This document shows positions 31,521 to 46,699 of a stretch of DNA of 64,000 nucleotides, in pieces. Origin of the DNA: Podocnemis expansa. Taxonomy: Eukaryota; Chordata; Testudines; Podocnemididae. Numbering within the stretch: position 1 is the stretch's first letter; every line of letters begins with the position of its first letter. The stretch spans positions 1,392,017-1,456,016 of the forward strand of contig ML682121.1 in the NCBI GenBank assembly GCA_007922195.1, given 5' to 3'. Made by a program: the position numbers and the translations under genes. The notes under the pieces are model-generated. The model was not told the origin of the DNA, did not search any database, and saw nothing but the letters and a program-made list of their open reading frames with translations.

Positions 31521-34050
31521 GCCAGCATCACAAAGCTGAAAACAAATTCTGAACCAATTGCAAAATACTGACTTCTATTTCAAGAAAAAGACTCTACAAG
31601 GGTCTTCTCTCCCACCCCAGAAGCTGCCAACCACATCATAACTCAAATTCTGCCTGTTAGCCCCCTTCCCATTTAGACAATGACTCAGGACAGCCATTTC
31701 CCACCTGAACAAGGACAATTTGCAGCCCCCCAAAAAATGGGTGTGAGCAAACATCCCAAATCTAAGGAGGTTTTCAAGCAGTCTTTGAGAATCAGAGAGA
31801 ACCGAGCAAAATCAAAGGAGATGATGTAAATGGTCAATGATTTGAGAGCAATTAAGAGAAAATCGACATGGAGCAAAATCTGAGAATTAGAGGAAGGGTC
31901 AATAATTTGTGGGAAACAACATGAATTCTATATCCATAAAAACAGAGAAAAGATGACTAGTTTGGGAGGCTTTTATCAACACCTGAAGGGGAAGGGGCAA
32001 AAAGGAGACATTACTTCAACCCACCCCAAACACACCCAGTCAGTTTCTCCCCCTGGAAGTCCTTGAGTGTGCAGACCTAGCTCACAATGTGTGCATTTCA
32101 CTCTGGCTTCTCCCTCCCTCCATTTCCTAGCTGATTTTTTTTATCCCTTCCCCTTCCTGACACCTCCAGAAACAAGCCTCCCCTCCTCTATATCTGAATC
32201 CCTCCCATTTTGCCTCTGAGGAATGCTGTCCAGATCTGGAAACACAGCTCTGATCCTTTCTTTGCAGCAAGGTAGCCCTTTCCTTGGGGTCTCACTTTAT
32301 TACCTGGGACATCCACCTTAGGTGCTGGTTTCAGTAGAGTCCTTGAGGGGCTATTTGCACCCTAAAAAGTCCCTTTCTCAACAGTACAGAGGAGGCTTTA
32401 AATGAAGGCTTCTTTCAGCGCAAACATTACAGGGGAAGCAGAAATGCTTGGCCCAGGTTCCAGAGAGCCAGGGAGGTGAATGAATGGTGCCATTTTCAGG
32501 GCAGCCTGCTGTATTTCACACAGCTCAGCTGCTCTGTACTTTGTTTTCCCTTATTCCTGCCCCCACCTTCTCCCAGTACCCTCTGCTTTTGGCTGTTCCA
32601 GCACAGCCACCTCCTGTGTCCGTCAGTCTGAGTTTGAGCTGGGGTGTTGCGTGGGACAGAAGTTTTTTCTCCACTGGAAACCACCCCTTTGCATCCCCAG
32701 CTGAGCTGAACATACCTGGGGGTGGAGGGGCAGGAATAGGCTCTACATAATGAAGCCTCAGATCTGGCAGCCCCCCTGGGAATTTGCTCCCCCCTCCACT
32801 CTTACAGAATAAAACTGACTCCTGCTGCACCAGGATGGGCCCCTGGGGGCCAAAACTGGAAGATACCAGTGGGCAGGGAGCAATTTGTATGGGGAGGGCA
32901 GTACTGGGCGTGTGCTGGGAGCCATTGAACCAAATTAAATCCTTGACTGAAAGGGGTGGCGGTGTTAGTTTAGTTCAGTAAAACAAACAAGGAGTCTTGT
33001 GGCATTAAAAACTAGCAAATGTATTTATTGCATGAGCTTTTGTGGGAGAATGTCCCACTTCATCAGATGCTTTGAAGATGGGGCACTTATAGAATGGGAG
33101 GAAATAAATGCAGGGTGTCCTAGATATGATGGAAGCCAGTTCAACCTGTGGGGTGCAGTCGCAGTCCCCTTGTTCCAGTGATGCAGCCCCTATGCAGGTA
33201 GGGAGAGCAACCAGGCCCCAGTGGGGTGTCTCCTTGGGCCTCTGGGGTGGTGGCAGTTGGGGAGAGAGGGTGTTGAGACAGGAAGGGGATGGCAAATAAC
33301 TTAGAGATGAAGGGAAAAGGAGTGAGGAACATCAGGTGAGTAGACAGCAAGTGTGAAATAATAGGCCCATGGGACGCAGGGTAATAGGAGACTATATAAG
33401 AAAAAGCTCCTGAATATCAGGACTGTCCCCATATCAAGTCACCCTAGAGGGAAGGAGTAGGGTAACATGGGGCAAATGTAACCATTTCTCAACTGGGAAA
33501 TTCATGATGGAGAAAAGCAAGTGACCACAGAGTGGGGCAAGGAGGAAATGAGTTTCTTCTCTGATTTTGTCACTTCCATCTCCAGAATTGACAAGTCTTT
33601 CCTTTTCCCCTCTAGCTGGATTAAAAATGCATCAACTCCCTCCCCCTTTTCTCCAATTATTAGTTTTAGCTCTAGTCTTGACATATTGTGCCCATTTTCT
33701 CTCCAATGCCAGTTTAAAATCCCTTTAGGTTTAGGTTACCCCCATCCATCCCATTTATCCTAGCAGTAATTTGTCCTTATTGAGCTAGGAAATTGTTGCC
33801 CTCAGCTGTTCTCTGGCTGGCCTGGGGAAAAGGGCTGGTGCTGTTTAGCAGAGTCATGAGTTCAGTTCTTTCAATTTAAGCACTGCATGGCTCCATTTCT
33901 CTTGTGCTTTCCCACCTCTGTCTGTTTTTGGCATTTCTTTTTGCTGACAATGCACTATGGGGCTATGCTGCTTGACTTTGGGGCCCCCGTGATCTCTTCT
34001 GGAAACCAAGGGTATAACAAATATTGACATTTATCACCCTGGTTCATTTA
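31521..34050. other. Intergenic, mostly unrecognised
   Basis: No gene or RNA is recognised apart from a MITE piece near 32975-33080. Short open frames here carry no family motif. Confidence 0.5.
32975..33080. repeat. Palindromic MITE fragment
   Basis: 'acaaacaaggagtcttgtgg' then 'tttattgcatgagcttttgt' then 'gtcccacttcatcagatgct' matches one arm of the family at 10572. Confidence 0.75.
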
Positions 34051-34790
34051 ATAGAATCATAGAAGATGGGAGTTGGAAGGGACCTCAGGAGTTATTTAGT
34101 CCAACCCAGGGGTAAAGCAAGGCCCTGTTTTCTGGCCGGGCCCCTGCAATTGTAGGGTGAGCACATCCAAGGGCAGTTTCCAGTCATGTGACTGGAAGCT
34201 CCCCCTCCCCAGAGGCACAGCCATGCACATGGGCTGCCAGTAGCACAAACTTTGCCACTGGAGCACGGGCAGAAGTGCCTCTGCCCCCTCGTGGCCACCA
34301 GCTTCTGGGCCACCTTGCAGTTATGGTGGCAAAGTTCATGCTGCTGCCAGAAAGCTCAGGTTTGTGGGCCTCAGGGCCAAGTGGGTGGGCCTCAGCCCAC
34401 CCATGCCCACCTGTGACTATGCTCCTGCTCCAATCCCCTGCTCAGACCCCAGCTAAACCGTTCCAGCCAGGGCTTTGTCAAGCTGTATCTTAAAAACTTC
34501 TAAGGATGGAGATTCCAACCCTTCCCTAGGTAACCCATTATAGTCCTGCGTCACCCCCCGGTGAATTTTTTCCTAATATCCAAACCAGACCTCTTCCACT
34601 GCAACTTGAGACCACTGCTCCATATTCTGCCATCTACTACTACTGAGAACAGCCTGGTTTCATCTTCCCTAGACCCCCCCTTCAAGTAGTTAAAGGTGGC
34701 TATTAAATCCCCCCAACTCTTCTCTTCTGCAGACTGAACAAGCCTAGTTACCTCAGCCTCATGCCCTAAACCTTTTTTCCTACCCTCCCT
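34050..34790 (-). repeat. CR1 LINE fragment, antisense, interrupted
   Basis: Antisense CR1 3' region ('gaatcatagaagatgggagt' through 'cttctctgcagactg'-like text). It is interrupted between 34107 and 34427 by a hAT-like insertion. Confidence 0.9.
34107..34427. mobile_element. hAT-like element nested in CR1
   Basis: Ends CAGGGGTAAAGC and ...GACTATGCTCCTG are imperfect inverted repeats. The CR1 flanks GTCCAACC and CTCCAATC form an 8-bp duplication with two mismatches. Removing the insert restores the CR1 order. A start of the same type (CAGGAGCATAGC) occurs at 47836. Confidence 0.65.
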
Positions 34791-34989
34791 CTAGTTGAGG
34801 GCAAGATGCTGCTTGAAGTGAGGCCCTGCCTGAAAGAGGATCTGGTTCCACTCAAGTTGGTTGGTGGCTTTCTCTCCCAGCTGCGATGTTCACATCAGCT
34901 TTCTTTAGATATGCTCTTAGTGAGTCTAGTGTTTCCTCTGACCACCCTGGGATCTCTGAGCACCAGTGAGGAGAGAAAAAAGCTTGTTT

Positions 34990-35004
34990 GGGGGGGGGGG
35001 GGGG
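34990..35004 (+). repeat. Poly-G run
   Basis: Fifteen consecutive G; length may be unreliable in the assembly. Confidence 0.9.
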
Positions 35005-35188
35005 CAAAAAACTGCCATTTGCTAAGCATATCCAGTTGGAATAGGGTACTGACTGTCAGCTTTTAAGCCCAAACATAGTGATGCATAGGTTGTGAATGTT
35101 GGAGGAGGACTGAGATGCAGGATAACTTGCCCCCAAGCTACAGCTCAAACATTTTGCATCAGCCTTTACTTAGCTAGGAGCTTCAGGC

Positions 35189-35270
35189 TGGCAGTGGTGG
35201 GATTTGAACCCACACCTCAAAAGAGGCTGGAACCTTAAGCCAGTACCTTAGACTGCTCAGCCACACTACC
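35189..35270 (-). tRNA. tRNA-Leu (anticodon AAG) or near-intact tRNA pseudogene
   Basis: The minus strand gives an 82-nt class II tRNA. The acceptor stem GGTAGTG/CACTGCC pairs fully (one G-T) with discriminator A. The anticodon loop TTAAGGT reads AAG, the variable arm CCTC-TTTT-GAGG pairs, and the T arm is GTGGG-TTCAAAT-CCCAC. Acceptor pair 6-67 is T-A where vertebrate tRNA-Leu(AAG) has C-G, a compensated change. Against full function: the D-loop GG is AG, the last anticodon-stem pair is C/T, the A box is weakened, and no T-run terminator follows closely. Confidence 0.7.
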
Positions 35271-35599
35271 ACCTCAAGAAAGGAAACGAAACAAAGCAAA
35301 AAAATGCAACCCTTCCTTGTCCTCTTCCTACTAGGGCTTGTCTACTCCAAAATTAGGGGAACCCTGCAGTTTAGGCATGTTTCTCCTAAGGGGTGTTTTG
35401 TGGAGGTCAGAAGATGCAGCAGAGAATCTGAACCTGAGGAAGTGGAATTGGGGAGGGAGGTCAGGGGATGGTGACCTGACAGCAAGTGTGGAAAAAATGG
35501 GGACAGAGATGGGGAGTAATGATCCCCAGTATGTAGCAGCCCAGAATCTCCCACCCTCTCCTGCAGTAGACCCTGACCTATGACTGAGCCAGTGAAGTC

Positions 35600-36725
35600 T
35601 CCAGACCATGGTGTAAAGATTTCACGGTACAGAAAGATGACTAGTAAGGGATGGAGGCCTCCACACTACGAGGAAGGTGAAAAACCTCTGGGCCCCTGCC
35701 AATCTACCCTGACAGGAAATCATCTCCTGACCCCAACTATGGCAGTCAGCTAATCCCCAAGCATGTGGGCAAGACTCACTAGCCAGGCACTCAAAAGAAT
35801 TCAGTGCCCCAGCTCTGAACTTGCCCCATCTGATAGCCCAACTCAGACCACTGGCATATTTACCACCAGCAACCACAGAACAGGCTGGCCCATCACACCC
35901 TCTCCTCCATAAATTTGTCCTCTCTGTTTTGAAACCAGCTAGGTTTTTTGCTGCCCACAGCTCCTCTTGGAAGGCTATTTCAGAACTTCACTCCTCTGAG
36001 GGTTAGTAACCTGCATCCAATTTCAAGTCTAGACATCCTGCTGGCCAGTTGGTATCCGTTAATCCTTGTGTCCATATTAGCACTGGACCAAAAGAGTTCC
36101 TCTTCCCTCCTGGTATTTCTCTTGATGTATTTATAACCTCCTTTTGGTTAGGCTAAATGTGGCAAGCTCTTTGAATCTCCTAAGGCAGGTTTTTGATTCC
36201 TCAGATCAGCCAAGTAGCTCTTCTCTGCACCTGTTCTAGTTTGAAGTCATCTTTCTTAAATATGGGGGACCAGAACTGCACACACAGTCTTCTAGAAATG
36301 GTCTCACCAGTGCCTGGTAAAATAGTACTAACACCTCCCTGTTTCCACTGGAAATGCATCATCTGATGCATCCCGGGACCACATTACCTTTTTTACAGCC
36401 GCATCATATTGGCAGCTCCTAGTCTTCCTGTGAACAGCTAATGCTCCCTGGTCCTTTTCCTCCTCTGTCACGTCCAGCTGATGTGTTCCAAGTTGATAGC
36501 AAAAATTTCTATTCCTGGTCTCGAAATGCATAGCTTTGCACTTTCCACTATTAACTTTCATCCTGCTTCTATTACTTCAATTTACGAGGTCAGCCAGATC
36601 TTCTTGTATGATAGCCTGATCCTCCTCTGTGTTGGCAACACCTTCCAGCTTGGTGGCATCTGCAAATTTTATTAGTACATTCCTGCTTTTCGTGCCATGC
36701 TCGGTAATAAATTGGCATGGGGGGG
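35600..36725 (-). repeat. CR1 LINE, long antisense copy (~1.1 kb)
   Basis: Continuous antisense CR1 text, including 'gaaggtgaaaaacctctggg', 'tatttcagaacttcactcct', 'ggaccagaactgcacacaca' and 'atcctcctctgtgttggcaa'. The frames are broken by stops; no usable reverse transcriptase remains. Confidence 0.93.
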
Positions 36726-36779
36726 GGGATGATGGCATGTAAGTGATGGTTTTGTTAGTCATTATGTGAACAGCATGTG

Positions 36780-37005
36780 AAGTCCCCTCTTCTATATTAC
36801 AACAAGGGAGGGTTAGGTTGGGCATTAGGAAACAATTCCAGTCAGGGTGATTAACCACTGGAATAAATTGCCTAAGCAGGTTGTGGAATCTCCACCACTG
36901 GAAATTAAGAGCAGGACAAACACTAGCTAGATGGTCCTCGCTCCTGCCATGAGCGCAGAGGATCAGACTCGATGGTCCCTTCCAGTTCGGTGATATTCTG
37001 ATTCT
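36780..37005 (+). repeat. CR1 LINE 3' end, sense
   Basis: 'ggttgggcattaggaaacaa' through 'cagactcgatggtcccttcc' and 'gatattctgattct' is a sense CR1 3' end, opposite in direction to the copy on its left. Confidence 0.9.
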
Positions 37006-37077
37006 AAGTCCCCACCTCCCCATGTGGATAAGAGGCACTGTGCGCCCCCAAGGCAGAGCTGTAACCAGGGTCTTAAC

Positions 37078-37259
37078 CAATGTTCCCTCTAATTACTCAT
37101 AGACTGTGTGCACAAACAATTTCTTTGTGTGCAAAAACACTTGTTTGTGAGCACCACTATTAGCACTATTGAATTTTTTGTGTGTGCACTTCTAGTTGTG
37201 TGCACAGGTTTCATGACCTGTGTGTGTGCACACATGCGCACAGCTTAGAGGGAACAGTG
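37078..37259. mobile_element. hAT MITE, GTTCCCTCTAA family, copy 2 (TSD GTCTTAAC)
   Basis: A 182-bp element with ends CAATGTTCCCTCTAA and TTAGAGGGAACAGTG, flanked by perfect 8-bp repeats GTCTTAAC (37070-37077 and 37260-37267). It is the same family as 29944-30128 but in the opposite orientation. Confidence 0.9.
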
Positions 37260-38219
37260 GTCTTAACTACAGCAAGGCTGACGGCACAGGCCTGGGTGGC
37301 CTGGAGCAGCTCAGTGGGGCTATGTTACTAAAGGGGTGTCTTTTTGGGGTGCCAGCTTGGAGCGAGCTAATGGGAAGGGGCACGTTCTGATTGGGTGGCA
37401 AAATGCTGCATTACGGCTCGGGCCCTAACACCAGTTTTTGTTGGCCAGGGCATGTTCTGATGGGAACGCAGCCTTTGCCGTAAGCGGCGCTTGGATGCAG
37501 GTGCACCGGCACTGTGAAAGCTGCCCGTTAATAGAGCGGCCAGCTGCTCCGCGCCTCCACGGGGTTTGCCCCGTTGGCTCTGCTGTAGTTACGGCTCTGC
37601 CAGGGTGACCAGATACCAAAGCATAGAAAGGAGGACTTTGGAGGCAGGGCTGGCTGTACTGTCAGGCAAGACAGACATGGCTTCAGCTGACAGTTCTTGG
37701 GGGCGCCTAGGCCCCCCGAAGATCAGGCTGGCTCCTGCCTCTTCAGCTTTTTCCGAGCACCTCAGGCCCTGTTAGTCAACCTGCAGCTTAGGCAGAGTGC
37801 ACTTTAAATCCCTCTGCAGGCAGATGATGGAGACTTATGCACTTTGGAAGGTGAAAACAGTTTTCCATGAATGAGATGGGGGTTGCGCTAAATCAAAATT
37901 TGGCTTAGGGCGCCACAACCCCTTGAGCCAGCCCTGCTTGGAGGATACACGGAGAAAATGTAGCATTAATGTAATATTCTTCTGTTTTTAGGGGGCCCTG
38001 GACTGCTTTCCCCTAAAAACAGGCTGTGCTGGGGCATTGCAGCATCCATTAACCCCCATAAGTAAACAGCCAGACGAAATCCTCTCTAAGATGCCTGCCC
38101 TGGAAAGGAGACCGGGTCCTCCTGGCATCTGGTAACCCTCCCAAGAGCGAAGTGAAGCATCCATCCCAGCAGTGTGCACCCAAAAGGGGAGCAGGCGCAG
38201 CAGTGAATTTGGGGGGCAG

Positions 38220-38620
38220 GGGCCAGGACACCCCCAAGTGGAGATGCTGCTGCTGCTGCTGCTGGGCACCGCGGATCCGGGCTGCGATGCGGAGCGGAGC
38301 GGGGCAGATTTGGGCTCGCCCCGGCCGCTGTTTGCAGCAGGAGACAGGAAGGGGCAGGAGCAGAGGAGGGGCCGAGGACAAAGAGCCGGGGCCGGGGTCT
38401 CCGGGGGAGCCGAGCCGGACCCGCCGGACTCCAGGTGATGGGGGGGGGGTCCCGCCTCGCCCCCCACCCCTGCCCCCCATTGCACCGGCTGCTCCCGGCG
38501 TTTAGACGGAGGCGTCGCGAGACGATCCGGATTCTGCCCCGGTCCTGCAGCCTCGCCCCCTTCCCGGCCCTTGCAGGGCTGGGCCTGAGCCGGGGGGACC
38601 CCCCCCAAAAAAGATGGGGG
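38220..38620 (+). promoter_or_regulatory. CpG island, probable promoter and first exon of KRAB-ZNF gene A
   Basis: A dense CpG and GC stretch lies about 1.1-1.5 kb before the coding start of the plus-strand KRAB-ZNF gene. A plausible non-coding exon 1 ends at 38434 (CTCCAG followed by GTGATG). It could splice to an exon beginning about 39684 (after CCCCAACAG) that holds the ATG. Confidence 0.6.
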
Positions 38621-38729
38621 TGAGGAGGGAGGAGAAAGAGACTGAAGGGGGCGCCAAGGGAAATAAACGGGGCAGATCCCCAGATCTCTACCCCAGCCTT
38701 GTGCAGCGACCCTGGGAGAGCCAAATAAG

Positions 38730-39305
38730 CAGATCCGTATCCGATCCGCACGACGTGGTCCGCGGATATCCGTCTTGTATCCGCGGATGCGGATCTAATG
38801 CAGATATCCAGGTATTTGCAGGCCCCTAGCACCGTATCCGATCGGCATCCGTGAGAAATGGTCTGCGGATATCCGTGTTGTATCTGCGGACGCGGGTGTA
38901 AAGCGGGTATCCGCAGACAACGGCATATTTGCAGGGCTCTAGCTCTATGTAGATGAAAATATGTGGATCTGTATCCCATCTGCATCCACAAGAAATGGTC
39001 CATGGATATCCATGTTGTATCCGCGGATGCAGATATCCATGCACAACCACATATTTGCAGGGCTCTAGCTCTGCACATAAAAACGTGGATCTGTATCCCA
39101 TCTGCATCCGCAAGAAATGGTCCGTGGATATCCATGTTGTATCCACAGATGCGGATATCCGTGCACAACCACATTTGCAGAGCTCCAGCTCTGTGTAGAT
39201 GAAAATATGTGGATCCATAGCCAATCTGCATCCACAAGAAATGGTCTGCGGATACCTGTGTTGTATGCGTGGATGCAGATATCTATGTATTTGCTGGGCT
39301 CTACA
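38730..39305. repeat. Minisatellite, ~120-bp unit, GGATATCCGTGTTGTATCCGC type
   Basis: Four to five tandem units share 'gatccgtatcccatctgcat', 'aagaaatggtccgtggatat', 'ttgtatccgcggatgcggat' and 'gcagggctctagctctgtgt'. Unit starts recur near 38938, 39063, 39181 and 39298. The motif contains the self-complementary core TCCGCGGA. Later units have lost CpGs to TG/CA. Long open frames across it are artefacts. Confidence 0.88.
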
Positions 39306-39740
39306 GATAAGCTGTTCCTCACCTTTTTCCCAGGGAAGCCAAAAGAAAAAATCAGTTCCTGGCTCTCCCTGTTCCCCTGCGGCTGCCCTGGGGACAAAAG
39401 CCCTGGGGCTCCCCCAGAGGGGCTCATCGGTCTGCCCTTGACTAGGGTTTGCTTTAGACTCTGTTCGTGGGGGGTTTAAAAATGGCACAGGGAGTTTGGG
39501 CTGGGTGGGAAGGGGCAGGTCTGGGCTGTAGCAGCAGTGACTGCGCATTTTCCCAGCACGGCAGAAGCCACAGCTCCTGTCTGCTTTGCAGGGAAGGAGC
39601 CCCCAGCGGGGTGGGGGGAGTTGTGATATCAAATGATCTAAAGCCTGCTCTGTAATCTCCCCATTCCTGTCTCACCCCAACAGGCTGTGGGGTGACATCT
39701 GTTTGACTCTAGCTCATCCCGTCCTCCCACGGGAAAGGGA

Positions 39741-44999
<5,259 letters not shown>

Positions 45000-45474
45000 G
45001 GGTTATTTTACATTGCTTGCATATCTCCCTTTGAGTATCACTAAAAATGGCAGCAAGCATAGACAAGATCACAGTGTGAACATTCAGAGTTTAAATCCTA
45101 GTTTCCATCTAGTGGCACAGCCACTTCTGGGAAAAGTTGGCTGGTTATTTTTCCCATTATGAGGTTGTTAAAACTTCTGTAAATGAGACATCAATGAGTG
45201 AAGTGGGTTTTAATACATTTCAGAAGCATCTCTATTTGATTGAGACATCAGATGGAACCTGCTCTGGGATTTCACTTCATATGCAAATGAAAGTATCTTC
45301 TTCTTTGGGATCTGGGTTTTCGGTGAAGGCTGCTTGGTCATGTAACTGGGTATTAGTTTTGTTTGAAAGAATGAAGCTGGCCCATTTGCTAAAATCATCA
45401 TTTCTTACTCTTTCCCCCTGCCCACACAATCCTTCCATGGTGCCATGGAGGAGGTTCAAGTGCAGTTTAGTCAA

Positions 45475-45560
45475 TGGGAGAGAATAGTTCAAGCTTTGGG
45501 GAGGGGTTGGACTTGATGACCTTCTGAGGTCCTTCCAACCGTAATCTTCTGATTCGATTG
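45475..45560 (+). repeat. CR1 LINE 3' fragment, sense
   Basis: 'ggttggacttgatgaccttc' followed by 'tgaggtccttccaaccgtaa' is sense CR1 3' end, probably within the 3' UTR of ZNF gene A. Confidence 0.8.
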
Positions 45561-46177
45561 GACATGTTAGCAAAGAAAGCTAGTATTTCTGAATCTGCTC
45601 TCTGACATGAACAACAGACCCAGACTGCCAAACTAACTGTAAGTGCATTCAATCAAAGAGCAGTTAAGTTGTTGAAATCAGTGTGGTCTCAAGTGATCCA
45701 AGGAGAGAATTCCACAGAAAGTGATTTTAGAACTTGGCAAAATCACCATTTATTTGGCTCCCAAAGAATTTGACCCCAGCCCTGTAGGAGGTTATGCCTG
45801 ATGATAAATAATACTAATCTGAAACACTGTCCTTAACTGTGAAGATATGGAAGAAATGGTGTTTTTTGCTGAACTCACCAACTGTGTGTGCTATAGCTGT
45901 GTGTTAAATGAAATCAGTGTCAAATGGGAGATAGTTGTGTTTGAATAGAAACATCATCTCTATTAATTTAGAGATTCTGATCCAGGCCTGGCTCTAATCC
46001 CTAACCTGAACTGTACTCCAGTCTTCACTGATGGAAATGAGGATTACCAAGAAACTGCCTTATATGACAAGATTGTTTAGTCCTTGATAGTCTTGTTACC
46101 ATTGAAAATGAAATGAAAGATGCGGTCATTGGTTAAGGAGTAAGATAATGATGTGATAAACTGAATTATATTGGAAA

Positions 46178-46183
46178 AATAAA
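46178..46183 (+). terminator. Candidate poly(A) signal for ZNF gene A
   Basis: AATAAA about 1.2 kb after the stop codon of the plus-strand ZNF gene. Confidence 0.45.
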
Positions 46184-46387
46184 ACCTGTCAAGGTCACTG
46201 AGTTCCCCACTTCTCTTATAGGCAAAGGAAAGCCGTGACATCTGTCAAGATGCCTGTATTTATTTTTTAAGAAGGGTGAGCGATGAATGATGCCATTCCT
46301 CTGTTACTAATTTCCACTGCCAGTTATTTTTACAGATATTGAAACCTCATTTTCTTTGAGGAGAGCAGACCACAGCCAGGGGTCAGG

Positions 46388-46665
46388 GGTTGGCAACCCA
46401 AAAGATAAGAGGAGCCATTTTTAGGCTTTCCTTCAATAACCCAAGTGTTTTGAACTATAGTGGGTGTTGCCTCTTGGTGGAGAGAGCTGGGAGCTGGGGA
46501 AGGGTGCCTGCCACAGAGTCCCTGGTGGGTGGAGGGAGTTTGGACCTAGGAGTAGCCACCCCTGCAGGCTCCCCTCATGGTAGGAGGGGGGCCACAACCC
46601 CAAGGGAGCAATCAATGAGCCGAATGCAGCTCTGGGGCCACACGTTGCAGCCCCCTGCCTTAGGT
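46388..46665. mobile_element. hAT-type nonautonomous element
   Basis: The left end CAGGGGTTGGCAACCC and right end ACGTTGCAGCCCCCTGCC are degraded inverted repeats. The interior holds 'gaggagccatttttaggct' and 'gccgaatgcagctctggggc'. Confidence 0.5.
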
Positions 46666-46699
46666 CATGCTTCAAAACTGGTTTTTTTTTTCTTTCATT

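Noticed and set aside
35600..36725. Possible coding capacity in the long antisense CR1
   Set aside because: Frames are short and interrupted; only nucleotide-level CR1 resemblance remains.
38086..39237. Minus-strand frame of about 380 codons over the ZNF gene A promoter region
   Set aside because: Produced by the ~120-bp minisatellite and GC-rich island; other frames are open there too.
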